Positions 1-10,789 of a stretch of 64,000 bases of DNA are shown piece by piece (positions within the stretch are counted from its first letter, which is position 1; every line of letters begins with the position of its first letter). The notes beneath the pieces were generated by a model. That model saw only the letters and a list, made by a program, of their open reading frames with translations. It was not told where the DNA came from and did no database searches. Origin of the DNA: Klebsiella quasipneumoniae subsp. quasipneumoniae (GTDB taxonomy: Bacteria; Pseudomonadota; Gammaproteobacteria; Enterobacterales; Enterobacteriaceae). The translations under genes and the position numbers were made by a program. The stretch covers positions 4,712,001 through 4,776,000 of the forward strand of contig NZ_CP084876.1 of assembly GCF_020525925.1 (NCBI RefSeq), given 5' to 3'.

Positions 1-1
1 G

Positions 2-2605
2 CTACAGGAAAAGTGGCGGATGGAGATGCAGGAAAAGTTTGGACTGGAATTTCAAATCGTCGACACTCTCTACATCAAGCAATTACGCCGAGAACGCGGG
101 ATCCATGCCAATCCGTGGACATCGCATTCTCGACTGATCACGTCCATGGATTGGGCCAAAAGCGGCGAAGGCCTGAGAGCTATGCGCGATGTGTTGCCCT
201 TATATAGCAGCTACCCACGCAAGTTCGATCTATTGGTCATTGACGAAGCACATAATATCGCACCGGCTGCTGGGGCAAACTACGCACTGGAGAGTCAGAG
301 AACGCGCTTCATCCGTTCAATCAGCCCTCATTTCCAGCACAGGTTGTTTCTGACCGCTACGCCACATAATGGCTATACCGAATCCTTCACCTCACTGCTC
401 GAACTTCTGGATGACCAACGTTTCGCCAGAAATATACTTCCCGACGATAAGCAGCTCAATCAAGTAATGATCCGTCGCCTCAAGAGCGATCTCGTTGACG
501 CAGACGGCAATCTACTTTACGCCCAACGTAAGCTTGAAGCCTTACCGATCTTATACACTGCCAAAGAACGCGAAATTCACTCAAAACTCAACGACTACTG
601 CAAGAGCCGAGAACTAGGTGCAGAGAAAGCTGGTAGAACATTCGGAACTACTTTCGTGAATCAGCTGCTAAAAAAACGCCTCTTTTCCTCACCTGCAGCC
701 TTCGCATCAACACTCGAAAAACACATCGCTAGTCTGGCTTATGGAAACCTGCGTAGTGATAATAGTCCGATGGACGACCGCATCTTGCGCAAAGCTATTC
801 TTCGTGTTGATGAAGATTACGCTAACGACCAAGAGATAGAGAATGCGCAATCTGAGGCTGTTGAAGAAGCTTCACGTCGAGCTCAGCCGCTCACAACCGA
901 CCAGCAACAAATGCTGAGTGAACTACGTAAATGGGCACAGATAGCCAGAAACCAAGTCGATTCCAAAGCTAAAGCAGTGCTCAGCTGGCTTGATACCAAT
1001 CTGAAAACAAACGGCCATTGGAACGAACATCGGGTAATTCTGTTCACTGAATATCGCACTACCCTCCAGTGGATACATGAGATCCTAGCCAGCCATGGAT
1101 TTGGTGGGGAGCGCCTTGCGATCCTACATGGTGGTATAGCGCAGGACGAACGTGAGAAAGTAAAAGCAGCCTTCCAGACCGCTCCAAAAGTCTCTGCCGT
1201 TCGTATTCTTCTTGCTACCGATGCAGCATCTGAAGGTATTGATCTGCAGAACCACTGTAACTGCTTAATCCATCTTGAGATCCCCTACAATCCCAATGTC
1301 ATGGAGCAGCGCAATGGTCGTATTGACCGTCATGGTCAACGCCAGAAAGAGGTCTTGATCTGGCATCCTGTCGATGGCGATGAAAATAGCCAAGCTAGCA
1401 TTGGAGGCCATAGTGGAGACATCATCCGAGCTCTACGTAAGCTCGAATCTATGCGATCAGACATGGGTAGTGTCAATCCGGTTATCGCGCCACAGATGTC
1501 GAAGCTGATTGAAGGATCTATCAGGGATTTTGATACTCGTATTGCAGAAGCTCGGATTGCCAAAACTAAACGATTCGTAAGCGCCGATCGTGAACTGAAA
1601 GAGCGGATAGCCCGGTTACATGACCGGCTACTATCCACTCAAAACGATTTCCATCTCACGCCAGAACATATCCTCATGGCTGTAAATACGGGACTTTCTT
1701 TGGCAGGCCGACCACATTTGGAGCCGTTTGCTCTTCCGGATGCTCCAGCTGGTTCAACATTCAAAATGCCAGCATTGTCAGGATCCTGGGCTCGTTGCCT
1801 GGAGGGGCTACGCCATCCCTATACTCTACAAACTCGCCCTATCACCTTTGACCATACCGTGGCGAAAGGGCGTGACGATGTCGTACTCGTTCATTTGAAT
1901 CATCGACTGGTACAGATGTGCCTACGTCTGTTACGAGCAGAAGTATGGGCTCGCGATGACGTGAAGAAGTTGCATCGTGTTACTGTACGTTCGGTGCCCG
2001 ACACACTAATTGATGGCCTTGCCGTAGTAGTTAGTTCAAGGCTGGTTATCACCGGAGGCAATTACCATCGGCTCCACGAAGAGTTGACAACAGCCGGAGG
2101 TTATCTTGGGGATAAATCCTTCCGCCGTGAAGAAGGGGTCAATAAAGTTCAGCTATGGCTAGATAATAGTAAGCCAATGACAGCTTCTGACTCACTATTT
2201 GATGATATCCGTATTCGTTTTGAGCGTGCGCAACACGCCATTCTACAGTCAGTGAACGCTAGGTCAAAAGACCGGCTCAAAGATTTGAGTAATACTCTTC
2301 AGCTCAGTAAGAATCGAGAATTAACGGACATTAGCACCGTGCTTGATGAACTTGAAAAAACCATCTGTATCGAATTAAAAAAAGATCAACAACCTGAGCA
2401 ATTTTCACTGTTCTCAGAGGATGAACGAACCCAGCTCAAACGTGACACCGCAGCTCTGAAAGCTCGTCTTTCACGTATTCCTGAAGAGCGTGAACAGGAG
2501 ATCCAAGCCATCGAAACTCGCTACGCTAAACTCGACGATCGTACTTTTCCAGTTGCTATTACCTTCCTAGTACCTGAATCTACTGTTCAGCGGGGGGAAG
2601 CATGA
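2..2605 (+). CDS. drmD: DrmD, SNF2-like helicase of class 1 DISARM (5' truncated by window)
   Basis: The reading frame is open from base 2, so the N-terminus with Walker A lies upstream of the window; the ATG at base 20 is internal. Counting from that ATG, the DEAH box of motif II is at residues 75-78, motif III (TATPHNG) at 112-118, and the C-terminal helicase lobe ends in motif VI with QRNGRIDRHGQ at 430-440. This is the SNF2/SF2 ATPase arrangement. In class 1 DISARM, drmD precedes the adenine methylase gene drmMI, exactly as here, and the two overlap by four bases (ATGA). DISARM limits entry or persistence of unmodified phage DNA, and DrmD is the class-defining helicase. The name rests mainly on the intact operon order. 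Confidence 0.88.
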   Translation, partial: LQEKWRMEMQEKFGLEFQIVDTLYIKQLRRERGIHANPWTSHSRLITSMDWAKSGEGLRAMRDVLPLYSSYPRKFDLLVIDEAHNIAPAAGANYALESQRTRFIRSISPHFQHRLFLTATPHNGYTESFTSLLELLDDQRFARNILPDDKQLNQVMIRRLKSDLVDADGNLLYAQRKLEALPILYTAKEREIHSKLNDYCKSRELGAEKAGRTFGTTFVNQLLKKRLFSSPAAFASTLEKHIASLAYGNLRSDNSPMDDRILRKAILRVDEDYANDQEIENAQSEAVEEASRRAQPLTTDQQQMLSELRKWAQIARNQVDSKAKAVLSWLDTNLKTNGHWNEHRVILFTEYRTTLQWIHEILASHGFGGERLAILHGGIAQDEREKVKAAFQTAPKVSAVRILLATDAASEGIDLQNHCNCLIHLEIPYNPNVMEQRNGRIDRHGQRQKEVLIWHPVDGDENSQASIGGHSGDIIRALRKLESMRSDMGSVNPVIAPQMSKLIEGSIRDFDTRIAEARIAKTKRFVSADRELKERIARLHDRLLSTQNDFHLTPEHILMAVNTGLSLAGRPHLEPFALPDAPAGSTFKMPALSGSWARCLEGLRHPYTLQTRPITFDHTVAKGRDDVVLVHLNHRLVQMCLRLLRAEVWARDDVKKLHRVTVRSVPDTLIDGLAVVVSSRLVITGGNYHRLHEELTTAGGYLGDKSFRREEGVNKVQLWLDNSKPMTASDSLFDDIRIRFERAQHAILQSVNARSKDRLKDLSNTLQLSKNRELTDISTVLDELEKTICIELKKDQQPEQFSLFSEDERTQLKRDTAALKARLSRIPEEREQEIQAIETRYAKLDDRTFPVAITFLVPESTVQRGEA

Positions 2606-5600
2606 GTATGACCAGCATACACGATGATTGGCTCTCGCTAATCGACATTTCAGGCCCCTTCCTTGCTGTACCAGTACTAAAAGATGCATTCCCGCAAGGG
2701 CTGGAAGAGCTAGACGCTGCTAAGCGCAAACGACTGCGCCAAGCTTACGATGAGTGGCGAGAAGCACTGGAACAAGAAGATCCTCAGTTCAACAAATTGC
2801 ATTTCGCGTGGATTGAAGAAGTTCTTTCACGTGGCCTTGAGTTTGACGAGGACGGGAAAGGCGATGTACTGAAGGGCACAGATTGGTGCGCCGCCAACTT
2901 GAACACTTTTCTCCCTGATCATGGCGTAGCTCTGTCACCAACTCTAACAATTGTCGACGAGCAATGTGCGAACAAGCCTTTGATGCTCATTCATACCTAT
3001 GCGCACGATATCGATCTTGACGCAACATTGAAAATAGACGGATGGGCCGCTACACCCACGGAACGTATGGTTCAGCTGTGCCGCTCCAGGGAGTGTCGCC
3101 TTGGTTTGGTGACCAATGGCGAACGCTGGATGCTGGTTGATGCACCGGTGGGCGCTGTCACCAGCTTCGCCAGTTGGTATGCTCGACTCTGGAACCTGGA
3201 GCCCATAACACTGCAGGCCTTCGTGCACCTGCTCGGTATCCGCCGTTTCTTCGTCGATGAATCCGAACAACTACCCGCATTGTTCGACAGTTCTCTGAAA
3301 TATCAGGATGAAGTAACCGATGCGCTGGGAGAACAAGTACGTCGTGCTGTCGAAGTATTAATCCAGTCCCTTGATAAAGCTGATCAGGATCGCAACCGTG
3401 AACTACTGTACAACGTAAAAGAATCCGAACTCTATGAAGCCGCGCTGACGGTGATGATGCGTTTGGTGTTTCTGCTCTCAGCCGAAGAGCGCGGACTGCT
3501 ACTTTTGGGTGACGAGCGATACGAAGCCAACTATGCACTTTCCACTTTGCGTATGCAGCTGCGCAAAGTTCCCGAAGAAATCCTAGAACGAAGATGGGAC
3601 GCTTGGTCACGCCTGTTAGCGATTTTTCGGGCTATGTTCTGCGGTGTTGAACATGAGAATCTACGTCTACCAGCACTGGGTAGTTCACTATTCGATCCAG
3701 ACCATTTTCCTTTCCTAGAAGGACGGGCTAAAGGATCTAATTGGCGGACAGATGCTGCCAAACCACTACCAATTGATAATCGCACAGTCCTATTATTACT
3801 TGAGGCTATCCAGCAATTCCAGGGCCGAACACTCTCATATCGCGCACTGGACGTCGAACAAATCGGGTACGTGTATGAAGGTCTGCTGGAACGTACTGTC
3901 AGGCGCACCGATGAAGTCACACTGGAGCTTGCTGCCACCAAGAAATCACAGTATCCATGGGTTACACTGGCCGAGCTAGATGCAGCGAACACTGATGGTG
4001 CCGAACAATTAGTTAAGTTGTTGCAAGAACGCTCCGGCAGTTCTGCCAGCCGAGTGCGTAATGATCTGGCTAAAGCTGTTGATGACACCTTGGCTGATCG
4101 CCTGCTGACGGCCTGCCAAGGTGACATCCAGTTACGTGATCGTATCAAACCTTATGCCCATCTGCTGCGCACTGACCCTTGGGGTTATCCGCTAGTCTAC
4201 CCCGCTGGTGCCTTCATCGTAACCAGCGGCTCAAACCGACGCGAAACTGGTACTCATTACACGCCCAAGTCCCTTACCGAAGCCATCGTCACCGAGACGT
4301 TGACACCAGTGGCCTATGTCGGCCCTGCAGAAGGCACACCCCGTGAAGGGTGGCGACTCAAATCTCCCACTGAACTGCTCGATCTCAAGATCTGCGACCC
4401 AGCGATGGGGTCGGGCGCCTTCCTGGTACAGGCCTGCCGCTGGCTGGCCGATCGCCTTGTCGAGGCCTGGATGCTTGCTGAAGCCAGCGGAAAGGCGGTG
4501 AGCGTGGATGGTGTCGTCTTGGACGCCCTTGGCACCTTTGAGCAGTTACCACGCGATATGGATGCACGCATCGTCATCGCCCGTCGCCTGATTGCCGAAC
4601 GTTGCCTATACGGCGTCGATCTGAATCCGCTGGCAGTCGAACTGGCCAAACTATCGATCTGGCTTGTAACGCTAGCCAAGGGTCGTCCGTTTGGCTTCCT
4701 CGACCACAGTTTGCGCTGCGGTGATAGCCTGCTCGGTATCCATCAATTGGATCAACTGACCCAGCTTTCGATGAAACCTGCGCCCAAGGGACAGCTACGC
4801 CTGTTTGGCCAAAACAGCGAAAAAGCTGTTCGGGAAGCAGTAGAATTGCGTCAGAGACTGCGCGAAATGCCTATCCGCGACATTCGCGACGTAGAAGCCA
4901 TGGCGCAACTGAATGCCGAGGCACGCAGCAAGCTCGAAGTGCCGAAATGTATCGCCGATGCGTTTATCGGAGAAGTATTCACAGTAGGTGACAATGCTGC
5001 TGTGCTGGAGAACTCGCTGGCATTCCTGACTACTCAGGCCGGACAAGCTATCGACGGGGAGCGTAACGTACTTAACTTGATGTACCGGAGAGCAGTTGCC
5101 GCGCTCTCGATCGATCTTCCAGTAGACAAGACTGCACGTCGACCTTTCCATTGGCCGCTGGAGTTTCCGGAAGTGTTCGAGCGTGAATGCTGCGGTTTCG
5201 ACAGTATCGTCGGCAATCCACCGTTCCTTGGCGGGAAGCGAATCAGCACAGTAATGGGTTCTGCCTACAGCGATTGGCTTTCCATTGTGCATCAAGGCGC
5301 CGGAAAAAACTCTGATTTGGTAGCGCATTTCTTCCGTCGCACTTGGAACATCATCCGTGATAATAGTGGATTCGGCCTTATTGCTACTAACACTATTGCG
5401 GAAGGTGACACCCGCCAAGGGGGGCTTGAATGGATCCTGAATGAGGGGGCCATCATCTATGCAGCTTACCCGAACGAACGCTGGCCCGGAAAGGCGGCCG
5501 TCATCACCAGCCGCGTGCACGCGCACAAGGGGCGGTGGAATGGCGAACGTACGCTGCTTGGAAGACCTGCCTCTTTTATATCGGCTTTCCTATCCAACCG

Positions 5601-6687
5601 AGAGGAATGGAGTCTGAAGAAGCTCAAGGCAAACGACAAAAATGCTTACATCGGCTCTTTCGTAAACGGTATGGGATTTGTTCTAACCAACAACGATGCC
5701 CAGATGATGCTTAACGCTAATCCACGCAATGCGGAGGTGATTTTCCCTTATCTCAATGGTGAAGACCTGAACTCTGACCCGGAGCAGCAGGCCAGCCGTT
5801 GGGTTATTAACTTTTGGGACTGGCCAGAAGAGAAAGCTGCAACCTACCACGAGCCCTACATGTGGATAAGAGAACATGTCTACCCCGAGCGCTTGAAGAA
5901 GAGCAAGGAGAAATCGTACAAAAATATCATGTCTATGTGGTGGCTGTTTTGGCGCCACCGTCCAGAACTCTACCACGCAATTGGTCGTGGTCATCATTTC
6001 GAATGCCATCCAAATGGCTGGTTGCCAAATGAGCGATTGATGTCAAGAGTTCTTGCGATTACTCGCGTCAGTAAGACATTGGCCTTTTCGTTTGTCGATC
6101 CCAATATTGTCTTTTCAGACGCCATCGTTGCATTTTCTCTCAACCGCGGGAGAGATTTCGCTCTGTTACAATCGAATATCCATGCAGTCTTTGCGTGGCA
6201 ACATGCATCAAGGCTTAAAACAGATTTGCGGTATAGCCCGACAGATGCACTAGAACCGTATGTTTTCCCACGTGGTTTCCATGACGCTCTGGGCGGCCAG
6301 CTTGATGATTTGGGAGAGCAGTTTCACCAAGAGCGCATTGAAGTCATGCGAGCCGATCAGATTGGCTTAACTAAACTTTATAACCGCTTCCACACTGACA
6401 CCGAGCACGATTCTCGTATCGAAAGGCTGCGCGCATTGCAACGTGAAATTGATACCGCGACCGCCCAAGCCTACGGTTGGGATGACTTTGACCTTGGCCA
6501 TGATTTCCACGAAGTTCCATATTTACCCGAGAATGACCGGGTTCGTTTCACTATCTCAGAGGCTGCTCGTGTCGAAGTGCTACAACGATTGTCAGAATTG
6601 AATCGTCTGCGCTATCAGGAGGAACTTGCTGCTGGCTTGCATGTAAAAGCGGCTAAAGCTAAGAGATTAAGTACGCCACGAAAATAA
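2602..6687 (+). CDS. drmMI: DrmMI, DISARM adenine-specific DNA methyltransferase
   Basis: A 1361-residue protein with the class I N6-adenine methylase signature: SAM-binding motif I DPAMGSGAF at about residues 599-607, and catalytic motif IV NPPF at 872-875. A long N-terminal helical region precedes the methylase domain and a target-recognition-like C-terminal half follows. The size matches large Eco57I/PglX-like single-chain methylases. In DISARM class 1 this enzyme marks host DNA as self. The ATG overlaps the drmD stop (ATGA), so the two are translationally coupled. A 125-bp gap containing a palindrome and a hairpin separates it from drmA, suggesting the methylase could be expressed separately from the helicase genes. 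Confidence 0.9.
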   Translation: MSMTSIHDDWLSLIDISGPFLAVPVLKDAFPQGLEELDAAKRKRLRQAYDEWREALEQEDPQFNKLHFAWIEEVLSRGLEFDEDGKGDVLKGTDWCAANLNTFLPDHGVALSPTLTIVDEQCANKPLMLIHTYAHDIDLDATLKIDGWAATPTERMVQLCRSRECRLGLVTNGERWMLVDAPVGAVTSFASWYARLWNLEPITLQAFVHLLGIRRFFVDESEQLPALFDSSLKYQDEVTDALGEQVRRAVEVLIQSLDKADQDRNRELLYNVKESELYEAALTVMMRLVFLLSAEERGLLLLGDERYEANYALSTLRMQLRKVPEEILERRWDAWSRLLAIFRAMFCGVEHENLRLPALGSSLFDPDHFPFLEGRAKGSNWRTDAAKPLPIDNRTVLLLLEAIQQFQGRTLSYRALDVEQIGYVYEGLLERTVRRTDEVTLELAATKKSQYPWVTLAELDAANTDGAEQLVKLLQERSGSSASRVRNDLAKAVDDTLADRLLTACQGDIQLRDRIKPYAHLLRTDPWGYPLVYPAGAFIVTSGSNRRETGTHYTPKSLTEAIVTETLTPVAYVGPAEGTPREGWRLKSPTELLDLKICDPAMGSGAFLVQACRWLADRLVEAWMLAEASGKAVSVDGVVLDALGTFEQLPRDMDARIVIARRLIAERCLYGVDLNPLAVELAKLSIWLVTLAKGRPFGFLDHSLRCGDSLLGIHQLDQLTQLSMKPAPKGQLRLFGQNSEKAVREAVELRQRLREMPIRDIRDVEAMAQLNAEARSKLEVPKCIADAFIGEVFTVGDNAAVLENSLAFLTTQAGQAIDGERNVLNLMYRRAVAALSIDLPVDKTARRPFHWPLEFPEVFERECCGFDSIVGNPPFLGGKRISTVMGSAYSDWLSIVHQGAGKNSDLVAHFFRRTWNIIRDNSGFGLIATNTIAEGDTRQGGLEWILNEGAIIYAAYPNERWPGKAAVITSRVHAHKGRWNGERTLLGRPASFISAFLSNREEWSLKKLKANDKNAYIGSFVNGMGFVLTNNDAQMMLNANPRNAEVIFPYLNGEDLNSDPEQQASRWVINFWDWPEEKAATYHEPYMWIREHVYPERLKKSKEKSYKNIMSMWWLFWRHRPELYHAIGRGHHFECHPNGWLPNERLMSRVLAITRVSKTLAFSFVDPNIVFSDAIVAFSLNRGRDFALLQSNIHAVFAWQHASRLKTDLRYSPTDALEPYVFPRGFHDALGGQLDDLGEQFHQERIEVMRADQIGLTKLYNRFHTDTEHDSRIERLRALQREIDTATAQAYGWDDFDLGHDFHEVPYLPENDRVRFTISEAARVEVLQRLSELNRLRYQEELAAGLHVKAAKAKRLSTPRK

Positions 6688-6702
6688 TCCCCAACATTAA
6701 TT

Positions 6703-6717
6703 TCAAACTAAGTTTGA
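6703..6717. promoter_or_regulatory. Perfect 7+7 palindrome upstream of drmA, candidate operator
   Basis: TCAAACT and AGTTTGA flank a single base in the 125-bp gap between drmMI and drmA. A second inverted repeat (GATCAACG/CGTTGATC, 6742-6764, 7-base loop) follows and could act as an attenuator or weak terminator. The pair suggests an internal regulated promoter for drmABC. No regulator gene is visible in the window. Confidence 0.35.
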
Positions 6718-6812
6718 GTTTGGGAAAGGTAATTCATTAATGATCAACGCAACCCCCGTTGATCTTGTTGTCACGGCTCAAAATTTCGTCTAGAGCGGTA
6801 TGGAGGGAAATA

Positions 6813-9800
6813 ATGATAAATGATAAAGCAACCAGATCACCTAATGCATGGTTCGCGATTGACCGTGCCCAAGTGAAAGATCCGACCTTAGCCCTCTATA
6901 CGCAGCGCTTAAAAGGCGAGCGAGAACTCAATCAAGGCATCTCAAATGACGATTGGGTCGTGATTCTAGATACCTCAGGCCATATCACGCGAATCGGACG
7001 CATTCTGCGTATTCGCTCCGATCTTGAAAGTACTACGCTGTTTTTCGATCGCATGTTGCACGTCAAGCCATCTATTTCGGTTGGTATGACCTCACTCACA
7101 CTACCAGCAAAAGGAAGTTCTGGTCGTATTCAATGGAAAGAATTCATTGAAATGCTCCCAAATGTACTGAATACGAATATTGCTGAAATACCAAAAATCG
7201 GGGATCAAACCTATATCCGCGAACTGCTGCAATTGGCTGTGATGGACGACTTGCTTGGCCCTGCTGGTGGCCCTAATGAGCTCATCGTCGATATGGGTGT
7301 ACGCGACCGCTACCTAGTTGGCAAACTCGCCCCACGTGAAGCAGCCGAAAGAGGACAAGAGTTTCCTGTTGATGCTGAAGATATTGAAGATGAGGAGCCA
7401 GACCTGATCGTCAAAGCGAAGACTGCAAAGGTGAACTCTCCCTCAGTCCTTGGTAGCGGCGAAACAGATACGGCAGAAGAGATTGATGCAGCCAGCAATC
7501 AATCATTGGTGCCCAGTAGCCTCGGCATGACTTTCTGCGTGGATGGCGACGTCGATCGGATCGAGATCGAAGCGTGTTGGGGGCGATATGAGCGTGTGCC
7601 AAATGATGAACATCAATTCTTTAAGTCCAATGGGCAAAAAGCTAAGGTGTGGAAACGCATTCCTTGTGGCGGCAAGATCGTACTCCCCCTGATCGAAGGC
7701 TCGATTTCACATAATGCTCCGGATAGTACTTCCCCGGAAGTTAGAGTGCAGGGCTCTATTCGAGCCAAAAATGACAATGGTGATCGGCTGATTACACTCT
7801 TCCTCGTTAATGCGCAGGAAGAACCGGATACAAACCGTGATACAGCATGGGTGTTTCAACCAGAGCTGATCGTTCGAGCAGCGAAAGATGCGACCAAGCC
7901 TGCCATTTTCAGGCGCAGACCGGTACTAGATGCAGATGGTATGGACCCAGAGCGCGAAGCACTTGAGATGATCTACCGAGATCGTGTCGAGTTCGCCGTG
8001 GGTCATGGAGTTGCAGTTCATGCAGAAATAGCGGATGACGTCACACTAGCCACAGAAGTGCGTACTACAGTGATGCCACAGTACGAGGTTCAGGCAACTG
8101 AGACTCCTGGGCTTGAGCTATCCGATCGTCCAGCTATGCGAGAAATGGTAAGTAGTGGTCTGCTTGATATGCAACGACTAGCCACTTTGGACATTGATCC
8201 ATTAGTTGATGCCTTGAGTGTGCTAACTAATGACTACGCTACCTGGATTGATGAACAGAACTTGAGTGTGAGCAGCAAGGCCAAAGGCTTCGATAGCCAA
8301 GCCCAAGCGGCCATAAATCGTTGTCAGGAGATCCATACCCGCCTGCAAGAAGGTATCAATACACTTAAGTATAATGAGAATGCTCTGGCGGCCTTCCGTT
8401 TCGCCAACCAGGCGATGGCCACGCAACGTATACGCAGCTTGTATGCACTTGCCATGCGCCGAGGCGAAGACGTTACCCTAGATAAGTTCGATGTTCTGAA
8501 GAACCGCAGCTGGCGTCCATTCCAGTTAGCTTTTCTGTTGCTGTCGATTCCATCCCTGGCGGATCCGTGTCACCCAGACCGAGTCAAACCTATTGAGGCT
8601 TATGCGGACCTGCTGTGGTTTCCTACCGGGGGTGGTAAGACTGAAGCCTATCTGGGTGTAGCCGCCTTCACCATGGCTATTCGACGTATGCAGGGTAATT
8701 TGGGCGGGTACGATAGCTCGCGTGGTTTGACTGTAATCATGCGCTACACCCTTCGTTTGCTGACACTTCAACAGTTCCAGCGTGCTACAGCACTTATTTG
8801 TGCAATGGAAGTGCTGCGAGGCGAGGCACTAAAAAAGGGTGATAAGTCCCTCGGAACGGAGCCATTCACTATTGGCCTATGGGTCGGCAATAAAGTGACT
8901 CCGGGAACGACTGAAGATAGCCATAATGCTATCGAAAAAACACGTAACACGGGTAGTTATAATGCAGGAACAGCCTCACCCGTCCAACTGACCAGCTGTC
9001 CATGGTGTGGTACCGAAATCATTCCTGGGCAAGATGTCGAAGTTAAAAAGGATAAAGCTGGCGGCCGAACCTTTATCTATTGTGGTGACAAAAAAGGACG
9101 TTGCGAATTTTCCAAGGGAAAGTCCAGCAAGCAACTACACCCTGGAATACCAGTACTGGTGGTAGATGAAGAAATCTACCATCGTCCTCCGACAATGATG
9201 ATTGCCACAGTGGATAAGTTCGCCATGATGGCATGGCGTGGCCAAGTGCGGACTCTTTTTGGCAGAGTTGAAAAAGAATGTGAGCGGCACGGTTTACTCT
9301 GGCCTGGGGCCAATTGCACTGGAAACCACCAAGCATTCAAAGGACAACCTTCAGTTAAAGTGAAGGCCATCCCCCCCATCCGACCACCTGATTTAATAAT
9401 CCAGGATGAGTTCCACCTAATAAGTGGGCCACTGGGTACCATGGTAGGTTTGTATGAAACTGCCGTCGATGAGCTGTGTAGCTGGACGCTCAACGGAAAA
9501 ACGGTAAAACCGAAAATCATCGCCTCAACGGCGACGGTGCGCAAAGCCAAAGAACAAGTAAATAATGTATTTATGCGTCAAGTTTCGGTATTCCCGCCAC
9601 ATGGACTAGATGTGGAAGATAACTTCTTCTCAGTTCAACGCCACATTAAGGATAAATTTGGGCGACGTTATCTGGGAGTCTGCTCCCCCGGTAGCTCGCG
9701 CCCAGCAATGCTTATTCGTGTCTATACCGCTTTCTTAACAGCGGCACAGGAACTATTTGACCACTTCGGTGAACCTGCTGATCCTTATATGACTATGGTC

Positions 9801-10787
9801 GGCTACTTCAACTCTCTGCGTGAACTAGGTGGAATGAAGCGATTGGCAGAAGATGATGTGCAGACACGTTCCTATCGCGTGCAAATGAGCATGGTGGAAC
9901 GGCCTGCATTGGCACAACGTAGTGTCAACAACATCCGCGAATTGACTTCTCGTGTATCCAGCCAGGATATCCCAAAGTACCTCGACAATCTTGAGGTCAA
10001 GTTTAAGGCCGAGTTTGATAACTCTGCAGGTAAATACGTAACGAAATGGCAGGAGGGTGATACTCGCGCTATTGATGTAGTGCTGGCGACCAATATGCTG
10101 TCAGTGGGAGTCGATGTGAATAGACTCGGCCTGATGGCAGTGAATGGACAACCTAAGGGAACGGCCGAGTATATTCAGGCTACCAGTCGTGTTGGACGTT
10201 CATTCCCCGGCCTAGTTTGCACCGTACTTACGTGGGCCCGACCGCGTGACCTCTCTCATTACGAAACATTCGAACATTACCACGCCACCTTCTACAAGCA
10301 TGTTGAGGCTCAATCGGTAACGCCATTCTCTCCACGTGCAATGGATCGTGGTTTGACAGGGGCGTTGCTAAGTCTTATGCGTCTGAAGAATAACGAGTTC
10401 AGCCCGAATGAAGGTGCGGGTAAATTGGATATGTCAAACCAGAGTGAACTCGCTCATGCAATTGAAGTTTTAGCGACTCGTGCAGGCAATGTAGCAGAAG
10501 ATAATGCACGTAAGTTGTTAGCTGAAAATGAACTGAAAGAGCGTGCCGACGAATGGGCCAAAGAGGCCAGTAAAGGCGGACGAATTTTGGGATATGAAAA
10601 GAGAGGACCCGAAAAAGACAAGACTGTGGCGTTGATCAAATCACCAGGGCTTCAAGCGTGGGACAACTGGACTGTACCTATGTCAATGCGAGAAGTTGAG
10701 TCTGGAGTACGCCTGATTATGGACACCAAATTTATCAAGGACGATCACGATTGGAAGCCTCGTCCTGCAACGAATGACGAGGATTGA
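6813..10787 (+). CDS. drmA: DrmA, DISARM helicase-domain protein
   Basis: I chose the ATG at 6813 because GGAGGG at 6802-6807 lies five bases upstream; an in-frame TTG at 6759 has no comparable site. The 1324-residue product has a superfamily 2 helicase core in its second half: Walker A PTGGGKT at residues 604-610, a DEFH motif II at 865-868, and a C-terminal lobe with the SVGVDVNRLG and QATSRVGR motifs. A Cys-rich zinc-knuckle-like segment (CPWCG and later CGDKKGRC) lies between the lobes. In DISARM, DrmA forms a complex with DrmB that binds and unwinds or translocates DNA and is required for protection. drmB follows after two bases. Confidence 0.9.
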   Translation: MINDKATRSPNAWFAIDRAQVKDPTLALYTQRLKGERELNQGISNDDWVVILDTSGHITRIGRILRIRSDLESTTLFFDRMLHVKPSISVGMTSLTLPAKGSSGRIQWKEFIEMLPNVLNTNIAEIPKIGDQTYIRELLQLAVMDDLLGPAGGPNELIVDMGVRDRYLVGKLAPREAAERGQEFPVDAEDIEDEEPDLIVKAKTAKVNSPSVLGSGETDTAEEIDAASNQSLVPSSLGMTFCVDGDVDRIEIEACWGRYERVPNDEHQFFKSNGQKAKVWKRIPCGGKIVLPLIEGSISHNAPDSTSPEVRVQGSIRAKNDNGDRLITLFLVNAQEEPDTNRDTAWVFQPELIVRAAKDATKPAIFRRRPVLDADGMDPEREALEMIYRDRVEFAVGHGVAVHAEIADDVTLATEVRTTVMPQYEVQATETPGLELSDRPAMREMVSSGLLDMQRLATLDIDPLVDALSVLTNDYATWIDEQNLSVSSKAKGFDSQAQAAINRCQEIHTRLQEGINTLKYNENALAAFRFANQAMATQRIRSLYALAMRRGEDVTLDKFDVLKNRSWRPFQLAFLLLSIPSLADPCHPDRVKPIEAYADLLWFPTGGGKTEAYLGVAAFTMAIRRMQGNLGGYDSSRGLTVIMRYTLRLLTLQQFQRATALICAMEVLRGEALKKGDKSLGTEPFTIGLWVGNKVTPGTTEDSHNAIEKTRNTGSYNAGTASPVQLTSCPWCGTEIIPGQDVEVKKDKAGGRTFIYCGDKKGRCEFSKGKSSKQLHPGIPVLVVDEEIYHRPPTMMIATVDKFAMMAWRGQVRTLFGRVEKECERHGLLWPGANCTGNHQAFKGQPSVKVKAIPPIRPPDLIIQDEFHLISGPLGTMVGLYETAVDELCSWTLNGKTVKPKIIASTATVRKAKEQVNNVFMRQVSVFPPHGLDVEDNFFSVQRHIKDKFGRRYLGVCSPGSSRPAMLIRVYTAFLTAAQELFDHFGEPADPYMTMVGYFNSLRELGGMKRLAEDDVQTRSYRVQMSMVERPALAQRSVNNIRELTSRVSSQDIPKYLDNLEVKFKAEFDNSAGKYVTKWQEGDTRAIDVVLATNMLSVGVDVNRLGLMAVNGQPKGTAEYIQATSRVGRSFPGLVCTVLTWARPRDLSHYETFEHYHATFYKHVEAQSVTPFSPRAMDRGLTGALLSLMRLKNNEFSPNEGAGKLDMSNQSELAHAIEVLATRAGNVAEDNARKLLAENELKERADEWAKEASKGGRILGYEKRGPEKDKTVALIKSPGLQAWDNWTVPMSMREVESGVRLIMDTKFIKDDHDWKPRPATNDED

Positions 10788-10789
10788 AT

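Noticed and set aside
6759..6812. TTG start for drmA at 6759
   Set aside because: The hairpin lies at this point and no ribosome site precedes it. ATG 6813 has GGAGGG at five bases.
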